This document shows, in pieces, positions 9,305 through 17,425 of a DNA stretch of 54,149 nt (position 1 is its first letter; each line of letters starts with the position of its first letter). This DNA is from DATEFF01 sp964586395 (GTDB lineage Bacteria > Patescibacteriota > Saccharimonadia > Saccharimonadales > EFPC-124). The position numbers and the translations under genes were made by a program. The notes under the pieces are model-generated. The model made no database searches. It worked only from the letters and a program-made list of their open reading frames with translations, and was not told the origin of the DNA. The stretch lies in the NCBI GenBank assembly GCA_964586395.1, contig CAZPGP010000006.1, positions 1 to 54,149 of the forward strand, written 5' to 3'.

Positions 9305-9329
9305 TGTTCAAGTAGTGTGGAGCTTGCCC

Positions 9330-9373
9330 GCCGGACGCCACTACCCATGCAGTCGCAGAGTAGGGCGCCCGGC
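9330..9373 (-). terminator. GC-rich hairpin after island A gene 1
   Basis: Left arm 9330-9344, right arm 9360-9373, about 13 pairs with one bulge. There is no T-run on either side. It lies just past the stop of the minus-strand gene. The bases GTTCAAGT at 9306-9313, next to the tsf terminator, resemble the boundary motif of island C. Confidence 0.55.
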
Positions 9374-9396
9374 CGAGCAGTTCTCGTTGGAGTTGC

Positions 9397-9981
9397 TCAC
9401 CGAGTGGGCAGCAGGCAGGTTGCCAGGCTGCTGATGCGGCCACCTGGTACCGAGTCCCGGCGAATTTCATCCGGGCTCACGAACTGGATCTTGGGCGACG
9501 CCTTGAGCTTGGCCAGCACCGCAGCGGGCAGACCGATGTCGAAGATCTCGACCAGGTACAGAGTGTCCTGGACCGCGACGCCGCTGGGGCTTTGACCACG
9601 GTGCTGGACACGTCCCCTGAGTCGCTGGGTCAGGTGCCTGGCTTCGGCCGACGTCAGAACGTGGCTCCGGTCGATGAGCTGTTCGAACAGGGAGCGCAGC
9701 ACTCCGGTCTCCCGGAGCTGACGCGTTCCGAACCAGGTGACGACGTTGTCGACTCGAGCCACAGGCACAGTGAACCGAAGGTCGGATCGGCCCTCGGGCT
9801 GTGCCGCTCCGCAGTGCGTGGCCAGATAGTCCCAGCCGGTGGTGCTTTGGAGCGACCCGCCAAGTGGTCGCAGGAAGGTCTGGCCTTCTTTGGTCGTGAC
9901 GTAGAGCGCCAGGTTGCCTGCATCGTCCTTGATGCCGGCGAGCCCGGCGCAACTTACTCGGATTCTCGTGCCCGTACCCAT
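9397..9981 (-). CDS. Island A gene 1: unknown protein, paralogue of its neighbour, possibly Nudix-like
   Basis: 194 residues. I start at ATG 9981 because a strong GGAGGT Shine-Dalgarno lies just upstream and a promoter sits beyond it; the longer reading crosses that promoter. It aligns along its length with the protein at 10173-10799: VSCAG/VSCPG at the start, a shared LRFTVP/LRFAVP..VV.WF block, then TLYLIE/TLYLVE and F..PDEIR/F.TADEIR, ending near a conserved Ala-(S/T)-X-LL. The WF..R..(R/S)....VLR.LFE block faintly recalls a degraded Nudix box. Function unknown. Markedly GC-rich and on the opposite strand to both flanking core operons. Confidence 0.75.
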   Translation of the reverse strand: MGTGTRIRVSCAGLAGIKDDAGNLALYVTTKEGQTFLRPLGGSLQSTTGWDYLATHCGAAQPEGRSDLRFTVPVARVDNVVTWFGTRQLRETGVLRSLFEQLIDRSHVLTSAEARHLTQRLRGRVQHRGQSPSGVAVQDTLYLVEIFDIGLPAAVLAKLKASPKIQFVSPDEIRRDSVPGGRISSLATCLLPTR

Positions 9982-10030
9982 GATCAAGCCACCTCCGGTG
10001 GGGGAGTATTGCCAACAAGAACAAGGATTC

Positions 10031-10058
10031 ATTATATGTGTGTAACATTTTGTGACAA
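10031..10058 (-). promoter_or_regulatory. Promoter of island A gene 1
   Basis: On the minus strand TTGTCA (10053-10058), a 16-base spacer and a perfect TATAAT (10031-10036), in AT-rich DNA. About 45 bases separate it from the start codon. Confidence 0.75.
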
Positions 10059-10118
10059 TCTTGAAATTATTGGGCGAAGTTGTCGGGTATAATATCTTGC
10101 GCGTTGAGTGGGGTCTCG

Positions 10119-10161
10119 CGCCAGATGGCGCCCGGCGAGTGGCTCGGGCACCATCTGGGCG
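10119..10161 (-). terminator. GC-rich hairpin after island A gene 2
   Basis: Left arm from CGCCAGATGG (10119-10128), right arm CCATCTGGGCG (10151-10161), extended inward by CCCG/CGGG. No T-run follows. It lies directly beyond the stop codon of the minus-strand gene. Confidence 0.6.
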
Positions 10162-10172
10162 GTGTGTTCTCG

Positions 10173-10799
10173 TCAACCTCTCGGGATCGTCTCGCTCGGA
10201 CGCAAGAGCGAAGCGGCGATGGGGTGGATGGGCGCGTCGTTGATCTCCAGCTTCTTGGCTCGGATCTCGTCAGCCGTGGCGAAACGGAAGTGCGACCGCC
10301 GTGCCACGGACTGCTGTCGCAACACGCGCATCGCCGCAGCCGGCACGGTGACCACGTACAGCTCGATCAAGTACAGCGTGTTGCGCTCATGCACGTTGGT
10401 GCGGAAGGTCTTGCCCGTTCCGCGTGCGAAGCCGGCGAAGCGATCGGTGATGCTGGCCGCCTGGGCGCGAGTGAGCACGCCGGTCTCCTCGAACAGCGCG
10501 TTCCGGAGTACTCGTCCGACTGATGTGTCGCGGTCCTCCCGCGTCTCGAACCAGTCGACGACGTTCGGAACCTGGGATGTCGGCACGGCGAACCGCAACG
10601 CAGCAGCCTGCTCGAAGGTGTCCGTTGGCGCGCCGAACTTCTGCATGAGCTTCGCCATCCCGCGGGCGCTCGCGTGGAGCGCGCCGCCGATCGGCATCAG
10701 GCCCATGTGTGACTCCATGTCGGTCAGTAGGCCGTAGCGCTTGCCATCCTTGAGAATGGCAAAGCCCGGACAGCTGACCCTTGTCATCATCGTTGACAT
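10173..10799 (-). CDS. Island A gene 2: unknown protein, paralogue of island A gene 1, possibly Nudix-like
   Basis: 208 residues, start ATG 10799 with GGGGAG upstream. Paralogue of the adjacent minus-strand gene, at modest identity. The central stretch ETREDRDTSVGRVLRNALFE continued by ETG looks like part of a Nudix box (E-x7-R-x-L-x3-[FE]-E-x-G). The glycine at the front of the box is missing, so an active hydrolase is doubtful. SMODS-associated Nudix-like domains are one family I would compare it with; that is a guess. GC-rich, with its own promoter and hairpin. Confidence 0.75.
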   Translation of the reverse strand: MSTMMTRVSCPGFAILKDGKRYGLLTDMESHMGLMPIGGALHASARGMAKLMQKFGAPTDTFEQAAALRFAVPTSQVPNVVDWFETREDRDTSVGRVLRNALFEETGVLTRAQAASITDRFAGFARGTGKTFRTNVHERNTLYLIELYVVTVPAAAMRVLRQQSVARRSHFRFATADEIRAKKLEINDAPIHPIAASLLRPSETIPRG

Positions 10800-10836
10800 T
10801 CTAACTCCCCGTTGATGGGCTACAGAACAAAAGGCT

Positions 10837-10864
10837 ATTATAATCAGTTATATCAATCTGGCAA
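10837..10864 (-). promoter_or_regulatory. Promoter of island A gene 2
   Basis: On the minus strand TTGCCA (10859-10864), a 16-base spacer, TATAAT (10837-10842). It lies back to back with the upstream region of frr. Confidence 0.72.
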
Positions 10865-10911
10865 CAGGGTTAGTCTGATATGATAAATAGAGAAGAAACT
10901 TTAGGAGCCGT

Positions 10912-11466
10912 ATGTTCGACACAAATCCATTTGCAGATAAGATGAATCAAGCCTTTGCGCACTTTGAGGAAGACCTCAAAAAGATCCGCACCGGTCGCGC
11001 TCACCCTGGCATGCTAGAGGGGGTAACGGTGGAAGCATACGGCAGCAAGATGCCGCTAAACCAGGTCGCCAACATCGTGGCGCCTGAGCCTCAGCTGCTG
11101 CAGGTGACTCCTTTTGACCCAAGCACGCTGAAGAACGTTGTCGCCGCCATCCGCGACGATCAGAGCCTTGGCTTCAACCCGAGCGACGACGGCCGAATTG
11201 TGCGAATTCCTGTGCCGCCTCTAACCACTGAGCGTCGTCAGCAGATCGCCAAGCAGCTCGGCGAGAAGGTAGAGGACTGCCGCATCGCTCTGCGCAATGT
11301 GCGCCATGATGCCCTCAAAGCTGCCAAGAAAGCCAAGGACGACAAGGCGATTGCCGAGAACGAAGTCCAGCGCGTCGAGCGAGTTGTCGATGACCTCATG
11401 AAGGACATGCAGGGCAAACTCGAAGCTGCAGCCAAGGCCAAAGAAACGGAAATCATGACGATCTAG
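10912..11466 (+). CDS. frr: Ribosome recycling factor
   Basis: 184 residues, the normal length. Splits post-termination ribosomes with EF-G. The N-terminal helix with KKIRTGRAHPGMLEGV and the central (V)TPFD strand are typical. AGGAG lies four bases before ATG. It is the first gene of frr-uppS-rseP-type membrane genes, the common bacterial order. Confidence 0.97.
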   Translation: MFDTNPFADKMNQAFAHFEEDLKKIRTGRAHPGMLEGVTVEAYGSKMPLNQVANIVAPEPQLLQVTPFDPSTLKNVVAAIRDDQSLGFNPSDDGRIVRIPVPPLTTERRQQIAKQLGEKVEDCRIALRNVRHDALKAAKKAKDDKAIAENEVQRVERVVDDLMKDMQGKLEAAAKAKETEIMTI

Positions 11467-11494
11467 CGCCAACAAAGCGCTATAATGAACTGCC

Positions 11495-12199
11495 ATGCAC
11501 CAAGAATCTCCTGACATCTTGCCAACGCACATCGGTTTTATCATTGATGGAAACCGCCGGTGGGCCAAGCAGCACGGTCTGCCAAGTTACGAAGGCCACC
11601 TTGCGGGGTACAACGCCCTCAAGGATGTGCTGTACGAAACCTTTGATCGGGGCGTGAAGTATGCGTCTGTCTACGCGTTCTCGACCGAGAATTGGAAGCG
11701 CGCAGAAGAGGAAGTGGGCTACCTCATGAAGCTAACCCTCCGCATGGTCAAGACCGACCTGCACGAGTTCATCGAGCGTGGCATTCGTTTTAAACACCTC
11801 GGCTCTAAGGCTGACCTACCCGAGAAGGTCGCCAAGGCCTTTGAAGAAGCCGAGGAAAAAACCAAAGACCTGACCAAAGGTACAGTCTGCGCTTGCTTTA
11901 ATTACGGCGGTCAGCGTGAGATCGTCGAAGCCACCAAGAGATGCATCGAGGATGGCCTCAGCCCAGATGAAGTAAACGAAGAAGCGATCACGGCCCGGCT
12001 CTACGCGCCCGAGGTTCCGCCCGTTGATATGATGGTTCGTACCTCTGGCGAGCAGCGTATCAGCAATTTCATGCTGTGGCGTATTGCGTACAGTGAATTA
12101 CTGTTCTTGGACAAATTCTGGCCAGCCATGACAAAGGAAGACGTAACCGGTATCATAGAAGAATACGGCAGACGTAACCGCCGATTCGGAGGCAACTAG
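11495..12199 (+). CDS. uppS: Undecaprenyl diphosphate synthase
   Basis: 234 residues. Condenses isopentenyl diphosphate onto an allylic primer to make the C55 lipid carrier for the cell wall. IDGNRRWAK carries the catalytic Asp, AFSTENWKR follows, and RTSGEQRISNF is the C-terminal substrate loop. TATAAT at 11481-11486 ends eight bases before the ATG, so there may be a leaderless internal promoter in addition to read-through from frr. Confidence 0.96.
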   Translation: MHQESPDILPTHIGFIIDGNRRWAKQHGLPSYEGHLAGYNALKDVLYETFDRGVKYASVYAFSTENWKRAEEEVGYLMKLTLRMVKTDLHEFIERGIRFKHLGSKADLPEKVAKAFEEAEEKTKDLTKGTVCACFNYGGQREIVEATKRCIEDGLSPDEVNEEAITARLYAPEVPPVDMMVRTSGEQRISNFMLWRIAYSELLFLDKFWPAMTKEDVTGIIEEYGRRNRRFGGN

Positions 12200-12203
12200 A
12201 ATT

Positions 12204-13298
12204 TTGGGAACACTGTATTTCATCATCGGGATCATTTTATTCGTGCTATTGGTTGTGATCCACGAGCTGGGTCACGCTATTGTCGCACGTCGTAATGGGG
12301 TAGTTGTCGAGGAGTTCGGCATTGGCTTCCCGCCACGCGCCTGGAAGAAGAAGCTTAAGAACGGCACGCTATTCACGCTTAACTGGCTGCCACTGGGTGG
12401 ATTCGTTAGGCTGAAGGGCGAGCACGATTCGGCAGATGGCCCTGGTACATACGGTGGCGCAACTATGTGGGTGAAGACCAAAATCCTGCTGGCTGGTGTG
12501 GTCATGAACTGGCTGACCGCTGTTGTTATCTTTACGATTTTGGCATTGACCGGTCTTCCGCAGCTTGTCCCGAACCAGTTTTCTGTGGCCGGTGACACGA
12601 AGGTTTCGACCGAAAACGTCTACGCCGCCGGAGTTGCAGCTGGGTCGCCAGCCGCAAAAGCAGGCATTGTTCATCGAGACTCGATCTTGGCGGCAAATGG
12701 CAAAGAGATTACTGGCGCTCAACAATTGGTCGATTTCACCGCTGCAAACGCAGGCAAAGAAGTGACGTTGACTGTTAAGCACGATGGTCAACAGCGCGAC
12801 GTAAAATTCACGTTGAACAAAGAACGAACTGCGAGCCAAGGCTACGCCGGCATCAGCCCGTTCGAACAGACCACGAGCACCTCAACATGGTCCGCACCGG
12901 TTGTCGGCGTCGGTCTAACCGCGCAGCTGACTTGGGAGACACTGAAGGGGATTGGCACGACATTGTCGCAGTTGTTCCGTGCTGAGTTTGCGCAGGCTGG
13001 CCAGAACGTTGCCGGCCCCGTTGGTATCTTTAGTATCCTGTGGAGCAGTAGCGAGATTGGCTTCCAGCCAGTGCTGTTCTTGATCGGTATCATTTCGCTG
13101 ACACTCGCGGTAATGAACGTTCTGCCGATTCCCGCGCTGGACGGGGGTCGATTATTCGTGACACTGATCTTCCGCGCACTGAAAAAGCCGCTCACCAAGG
13201 AGCGTGAAGAATCTATCCAAGCCGCTGGCTTCCTGGCGCTCATGGCGTTGGTTGTATTGATAACTGTGGTCGACGTCGGTCGCCTCACTGGCAAGTAG
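12204..13298 (+). CDS. rseP: RseP-like site-2 (M50) membrane metalloprotease
   Basis: 364 residues. Intramembrane zinc protease: HELGH in the first membrane segment, a PDZ domain in the middle (about 135-210, VAAGSPAAKAGI), and the third zinc ligand region NVLPIPALDGGRL near the end. The start appears to be TTG 12204, served by the GGAGG inside the end of uppS; no ATG gives the complete first helix. Four bases after uppS. Confidence 0.93.
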   Translation: MGTLYFIIGIILFVLLVVIHELGHAIVARRNGVVVEEFGIGFPPRAWKKKLKNGTLFTLNWLPLGGFVRLKGEHDSADGPGTYGGATMWVKTKILLAGVVMNWLTAVVIFTILALTGLPQLVPNQFSVAGDTKVSTENVYAAGVAAGSPAAKAGIVHRDSILAANGKEITGAQQLVDFTAANAGKEVTLTVKHDGQQRDVKFTLNKERTASQGYAGISPFEQTTSTSTWSAPVVGVGLTAQLTWETLKGIGTTLSQLFRAEFAQAGQNVAGPVGIFSILWSSSEIGFQPVLFLIGIISLTLAVMNVLPIPALDGGRLFVTLIFRALKKPLTKEREESIQAAGFLALMALVVLITVVDVGRLTGK

Positions 13299-14018
13299 AT
13301 GAGCGACGAGACCCACTCGAGCCGTCGGAAATCCCCCGAACCAAAAGAATGGGGGATTTTTGGCGCCACGGCGTGGGGGTTCGCGGCATTTTTCTTGCCG
13401 CAGTTCGCGCTCGTGCCGGTGCTCGGTGTTGTCGGGGCGCTGGCGTTGGATCAGAATGCCAAGATCTTTGTGCTGCAAGGTCTGACGCAGCTCATCACGC
13501 TGTGGGTGCTATGGCTTGTCATCACCAAGCTGTATCACAGCAAACTCTCTAAGATCGGCCTCGGCAAGTTCGACCCAGGGCTTTTGGGGTGGTCGGTTCT
13601 GGCGTTCCCGTTGTATTTGATTATCTCGACAGCGTTGTCCAACATATTCGCGGTGATGTTCAGTATCGACCTGACGGAGCATCAGGATATCGGCTATACC
13701 GACCCGAACGGGTATGAGTTGGCGCTGATATTTGTGGCGTTGGTTGTGTTGGCCCCGTTAGTTGAGGAAGTCTTGTTCCGGGGGTTTCTATTTACGGCCT
13801 TTCGGCGCACGTTTGGCTTTTGGGTTGGCGCGGTAGGGGTGAGTCTATTGTTCGCGGTGGCGCATGGACAGGCGAATGTGGGCATTGACGTTTTTGTGCT
13901 TAGTATGTTTCTCTGTTATTTGCGCGAAAAGACCGACAGTTTGTGGCCATCAGTCGCGCTGCATGCACTGAAAAATTTGGTAGCATTTATAGTTCTGTTT
14001 ATAATGAAAGTCAATTAG
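13299..14018 (+). CDS. CPBP-family intramembrane metalloprotease (CAAX-type)
   Basis: 239 residues, about seven membrane segments. The EExxxR motif is seen as EEVLFRGFLF (about 158-167) and the second motif is AHGQAN. Bacterial members include membrane proteases and bacteriocin self-protection proteins. ATG begins directly after the stop of the preceding gene. Between it and proS lies about 120 bases with a small CCGGC/GCCGG hairpin followed by a T-rich run, a probable terminator. Confidence 0.85.
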   Translation: MSDETHSSRRKSPEPKEWGIFGATAWGFAAFFLPQFALVPVLGVVGALALDQNAKIFVLQGLTQLITLWVLWLVITKLYHSKLSKIGLGKFDPGLLGWSVLAFPLYLIISTALSNIFAVMFSIDLTEHQDIGYTDPNGYELALIFVALVVLAPLVEEVLFRGFLFTAFRRTFGFWVGAVGVSLLFAVAHGQANVGIDVFVLSMFLCYLREKTDSLWPSVALHALKNLVAFIVLFIMKVN

Positions 14019-14139
14019 GACCTCTGACGATGGTATTTTACACAGCCCAACCAGTCATGCACACGCCCGTTCCGGCTTGCCGGCCGTAATTTTTATACCC
14101 CAGATTTCGTACATGACATTTTAAGGAAGAGGATACTCA

Positions 14140-15384
14140 ATGAAAGTTTCACAACTGTTTACTAAGACCCGCAAGCAAGCGCCTGCGGATGAAACCGCCA
14201 AAAACGCCCAGCTGCTAATCCGCGCTGGCTTCGTCTACAAAGTAATGGCTGGCGTATACGCCTACACGCCACTTGGCCTTCGCGTTCTCGAGAACATCAA
14301 GCAGATTGTCCGCGAAGAGATGAACGCTGTGAATGGCCAAGAGCTAATCATGACTAACCTGCAACGCAAAGAAACATGGGAGACAACAACTCGTTGGGGC
14401 GACGACATCGTAGACGTGTGGTTTAAGACCAAACTCAAAGATGAAACAGAAGTCGGCCTAGCCTGGTCACACGAAGAAGCGATCATGGAAATGATGCAGC
14501 AGTACGTCGAGAGCTACAAAGACCTGCCAACCAGCGTCTATCAGTTCCAGACCAAACTTCGCAACGAGCTTCGCGCCAAAAGTGGCATTATGCGCGGCCG
14601 CGAATTTGTCATGAAGGACATGTATTCACTACACAATACCAGTGAAGACCTCGACGAATACTACGAGAAGGTTAAGCAGGCATACCTCCGCGTTTACGAC
14701 CGTCTTGGCCTAGGCGAGGACACTTACGTTACCTTTGCCAGCGGTGGCGCATTTACCAAATTCAGTCACGAATTCCAGACCATCTGTGAAGCCGGCGAGG
14801 ACATTCTGTATTTGCATCGCGAGAAGAAGATTGCTGTGAACGAGGAAGTCCTGGATGACGCCGTTGCAGAGTTAGGTATCGACAAAAGCGAACTCGAGAA
14901 GGTAAAGAGCGCCGAGGTCGGTAACATTTTCAACTTCGGAACCGAAAAATCAGAGCAAATGGGCATCTACGTAACGGGGGCAGATGGCAAGGAACAGCCA
15001 ATCTATCTGGCGAGTTACGGCATTGGCATTACCCGCGTCATGGGCGTAATAGTGGAGAAGTTTGCCGACGAGCATGGTATTGTGTGGCCAGACAACGTCG
15101 CACCTTACAAGCTATATCTCGTACGAATCGGTCAGAGCGACGAAGTTGTCGCTGAGGCTGACAAGTTGTACAAAACCCTTCGTGACAAGGGAATCGAAGT
15201 CCTGTATGACGACCGCGACGCTCGCCCTGGCGAGAAGTTCGCCGACGCCGATTTGATCGGCATCCCACATCGTGTGGTGGTCAGCGAAAAGACCATTGCT
15301 GCTGGTAAGCTGGAGTACAAGGCACGGGCCCAAGCCACCTCTGAGTCTATAGAGGTCGACACATTACTTGCCAAATTAGTTTAG
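14140..15384 (+). CDS. proS: Prolyl-tRNA synthetase, compact form without editing insert
   Basis: 414 residues against roughly 570 in E. coli. Class II motifs are present: TPLGLRVLENI (motif 1), FQTKLRNELRAKSGIMRGREFVMKD (motif 2, split here for length) and SYGIGITRVMG (motif 3). The long editing insert between motifs 2 and 3 is missing; only a short linker remains. A C-terminal anticodon-binding domain follows (DDRDARPGEKF). No separate Ala-tRNA(Pro) deacylase is seen in this window. Confidence 0.95.
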   Translation: MKVSQLFTKTRKQAPADETAKNAQLLIRAGFVYKVMAGVYAYTPLGLRVLENIKQIVREEMNAVNGQELIMTNLQRKETWETTTRWGDDIVDVWFKTKLKDETEVGLAWSHEEAIMEMMQQYVESYKDLPTSVYQFQTKLRNELRAKSGIMRGREFVMKDMYSLHNTSEDLDEYYEKVKQAYLRVYDRLGLGEDTYVTFASGGAFTKFSHEFQTICEAGEDILYLHREKKIAVNEEVLDDAVAELGIDKSELEKVKSAEVGNIFNFGTEKSEQMGIYVTGADGKEQPIYLASYGIGITRVMGVIVEKFADEHGIVWPDNVAPYKLYLVRIGQSDEVVAEADKLYKTLRDKGIEVLYDDRDARPGEKFADADLIGIPHRVVVSEKTIAAGKLEYKARAQATSESIEVDTLLAKLV

Positions 15385-15395
15385 ACTGCTATACT
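15368..15395 (+). promoter_or_regulatory. Promoter of greA
   Basis: TTGCCA (15368-15373), a 16-base spacer and TATACT (15390-15395), inside the last codons of proS. It predicts a transcript that begins in the inverted repeat described next and a leader of about 110 bases. Confidence 0.6.
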
Positions 15396-15397
15396 GT

Positions 15398-15480
15398 AGC
15401 GTACGAACGGACACGGTGGTAGCCGAGGCCAGTTTATAAGACTGCTACACGGGTTCGTACGCTCCAAGGAATAGCATTCC
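15398..15480 (+). promoter_or_regulatory. greA: Structured 5' leader of greA
   Basis: A perfect 11-base inverted repeat (15398-15408 against 15453-15463) encloses GTAGC/GCTAC (15419-15423 against 15444-15448). A small GGAAT-AGC-ATTCC hairpin follows (15468-15480). The bases AGACTGCTA[TC]AC occur twice (from 15383 and 15438), so alternative pairings are possible. No T-run follows, which argues against a plain proS terminator. I do not recognise a known riboswitch. Confidence 0.5.
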
Positions 15481-15513
15481 CCAAATTGTAATGAGTGAGG
15501 AGAGGGAAGAATT

Positions 15514-15972
15514 ATGAAGAAAGTGTATCAGCTGACACCAGCTGGCAAATTAGAACTAGAAAAAGAACTCAACGAGCTCAAGTCTCAGCGCAGCGACATC
15601 GCGCAGAAAATTGCTGATGCGCGCGACTACGGTGACCTGAGCGAAAACGCTGAGTACGACTCTGCACGCGCCGAACAGGGGCAGCTCGAGACTCGTATCT
15701 CTGAGATCGAGGAAATCCTGCAGAACGCAAGCATCATCGAACACACCAAGACCTCTAAGGTGACTCTTGGCGTGACCGTTGTGCTGAAGAGCGACAAGGG
15801 CAAGACGGTGAGCTATGCTATCGTTGGCTCTGTTGAAGCTGACCCGCTCGAGGGTAAGATCTCTGATGAATCACCAATTGGTCAGGCTCTCCTGAACAAG
15901 AAGGTCGGCGACACTGCCACCATCAAGACTCCACGCGGTGAAGTTGTTTACACCGTCGAAGAGATCAAGTAG
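15514..15972 (+). CDS. greA: Transcription elongation factor GreA
   Basis: 152 residues. Rescues backtracked RNA polymerase. An N-terminal coiled coil with the acidic tip (ARDYGDLSENAEYDSAR, the D and E that reach the active site) is followed by the C-terminal FKBP-like domain (SDESPIGQALLNKKVGD). Strong AGGAGAGGGAAG before ATG. Confidence 0.97.
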   Translation: MKKVYQLTPAGKLELEKELNELKSQRSDIAQKIADARDYGDLSENAEYDSARAEQGQLETRISEIEEILQNASIIEHTKTSKVTLGVTVVLKSDKGKTVSYAIVGSVEADPLEGKISDESPIGQALLNKKVGDTATIKTPRGEVVYTVEEIK

Positions 15973-15991
15973 CAAGTTCCCTCAATCACAC

Positions 15992-16020
15992 AAAAAGTCC
16001 GGCGCTGTGCCGGACTTTTT
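15992..16020 (+). terminator. greA terminator
   Basis: Perfect 12-base stem AAAAAGTCCGGC/GCCGGACTTTTT (15992-16003, 16009-16020). The A- and T-runs make it effective in both directions. Confidence 0.9.
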
Positions 16021-16045
16021 GTGCTGTGAGTGTATAAGTTCTGTG

Positions 16046-16090
16046 CGGTGATCCGCCGCCTGCGATGGTGGTCGCAGGGGCGGGTCGCCG
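16046..16090 (-). terminator. GC-rich hairpin after island B gene 1
   Basis: Arms 16046-16065 and 16072-16090, about 19 pairs with one bulged base and two G-U type pairs. No T-run. The boundary motif ATAAGTTC lies just outside at 16034-16041. Confidence 0.65.
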
Positions 16091-16132
16091 ACATCGTGTT
16101 AGGGGTCTCGTCCCGGTGCCGCCAGTGACAGC

Positions 16133-16639
16133 CTAGGCCGTCACGTACCGGTACCCGAACGCGTTCGGGCTGGTGAGTCGCAGCGCGGCCGGGATGGCGA
16201 CGAAGCCGAAGGCCAGGAGGGACTCCAGGACGGAACTGATGCTGATCTTCTGGACGATGAGCAGGCCCACGGTGGTGGTACTGGCCATGGCCACGATCAC
16301 TGCGATCGTCGTCAGCTTGCCCGAGCGACCAGTCCTCGCCATCGGCCGCTTCGCGAAGCTGGTGATGATGATCGCGAGCATGCTGACGATGAACGTCGCC
16401 AGCGCGATCACCGCGACCATGCCGAGGTTTTCCCAGCGCATGTAGTCCTTGATACCGATGAAGCCGAGCACCTCCCGCGTGCCAACGGGGTAGTGGGCGC
16501 CGAAGAAGTTCACGGCCTGGAAGTACGCGAGGGTCATGCCGATGGAGAAGGCGGTCGCCGTAATGGCGTCTGCGATCGCGGCGCGGATTTCACCGTTGTC
16601 GGAGTTGTACTGGCCGCGGATGATGTTGGGGATTCGCAC
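16133..16639 (-). CDS. Island B gene 1: four-span membrane protein of unknown function
   Basis: 168 residues, start GTG 16639 with AGGAG six bases upstream. Four hydrophobic segments (roughly residues 26-47, 72-95, 108-130, 136-155). Its partner at 16856-17344 has the same length, span layout and a similar end (LLAFGFVAIPAALR against LQAFGAFGLAAAPIGYR), so the two are paralogues. No motif that I recognise. GC-rich, against the strand of greA and lysS. Confidence 0.75.
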   Translation of the reverse strand: MRIPNIIRGQYNSDNGEIRAAIADAITATAFSIGMTLAYFQAVNFFGAHYPVGTREVLGFIGIKDYMRWENLGMVAVIALATFIVSMLAIIITSFAKRPMARTGRSGKLTTIAVIVAMASTTTVGLLIVQKISISSVLESLLAFGFVAIPAALRLTSPNAFGYRYVTA

Positions 16640-16699
16640 GGAGCGCTCCTGTGATGTCGGGTTCGGGGCGGGTGTTAGCTGCCCTAGTTGAACTTGAAT

Positions 16700-16728
16700 A
16701 TATTAGCATAAAAGGTTTAAAATGTCAA
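16700..16728 (-). promoter_or_regulatory. Promoter of island B gene 1
   Basis: On the minus strand a perfect TTGACA (16723-16728), 17 bases, TAATAT (16700-16705), in AT-rich DNA. Confidence 0.78.
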
Positions 16729-16796
16729 TATCTTATAACCACCTTCACCCCTGTTGTGAAGTCGGGAAATAGGGTAATCTATAAGTTCTTGTCAGG

Positions 16797-16833
16797 CTGG
16801 CCCGCCACCGTCAGATCGACGGGGCGGGGCCAG
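16797..16833 (-). terminator. GC-rich hairpin after island B gene 2
   Basis: Arms 16797-16812 and 16818-16833, about 14 pairs, no T-run. The boundary motif ATAAGTTC is at 16781-16788. Confidence 0.65.
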
Positions 16834-16855
16834 CGCTGAGTTCATCTTGCTCGGG

Positions 16856-17344
16856 TCACTTCGAATTGGTGAAGCGGATGAACCCGAGTCGCCGGTAGCC
16901 GATCGGCGCCGCGGCCAGACCGAAGGCACCGAACGCCTGGAGGAGCTTGATCGGGTCGAAGCCGTACGGGTAGGACGGCAGGGCGACCAGCTCGCGGATG
17001 CTGCCCATGATCCAGATGACGACCGTTGCCGCCAGCATCACCAGTATGGTGCGCCAGACGGTCCGGAACATCGAGCGGATCAGGCGAGGCTCGGATCGGA
17101 GCAGCACGCTGTTGGCCATGCTGGCCAGGCCGACCATGGCCGCGACGACTGCCTGTGTGGTCGCGACGTTCTCGAACTCCATGGGCATGAACCACCGGCC
17201 GCGGTCGCTCGCGTTGTAGAGCGCGAACGAGGCGATCAGAGTGATCATGCTGAGGACGAAGACCAGGACGGCGTCGATCAGCCCCACCAGGAGCGGGTTG
17301 TTGTATGTGGAAACCAGTCGAGCGAGACGTGTACGCGTGGTCAC
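16856..17344 (-). CDS. Island B gene 2: four-span membrane protein, paralogue of island B gene 1
   Basis: 162 residues, start GTG 17344 with GGGAGG five bases upstream. Four hydrophobic segments (about 18-43, 60-80, 94-115, 130-150). Paralogous to the adjacent gene; similarity continues outside the coding regions into the promoter and beyond, so the pair arose by tandem duplication of the whole block. Function unknown. Confidence 0.75.
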   Translation of the reverse strand: MTTRTRLARLVSTYNNPLLVGLIDAVLVFVLSMITLIASFALYNASDRGRWFMPMEFENVATTQAVVAAMVGLASMANSVLLRSEPRLIRSMFRTVWRTILVMLAATVVIWIMGSIRELVALPSYPYGFDPIKLLQAFGAFGLAAAPIGYRRLGFIRFTNSK

Positions 17345-17396
17345 GCGTGCCTCCCGGGTAGTGGTTGATGCAAAGCGGATGAAGCTCAGATTTGCT

Positions 17397-17425
17397 ATTT
17401 TATAACATAATCATTATGAAGTCAA
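17397..17425 (-). promoter_or_regulatory. Promoter of island B gene 2
   Basis: On the minus strand TTGACT (17420-17425), 17 bases, TAAAAT (17397-17402). Same layout as the promoter of the paralogue. Confidence 0.75.

Noticed and set aside
15398..15463. tRNA or T-box leader between proS and greA
   Set aside because: No cloverleaf, anticodon arm or T-loop can be drawn, and the T-box AGGGTGG-type sequence is absent.
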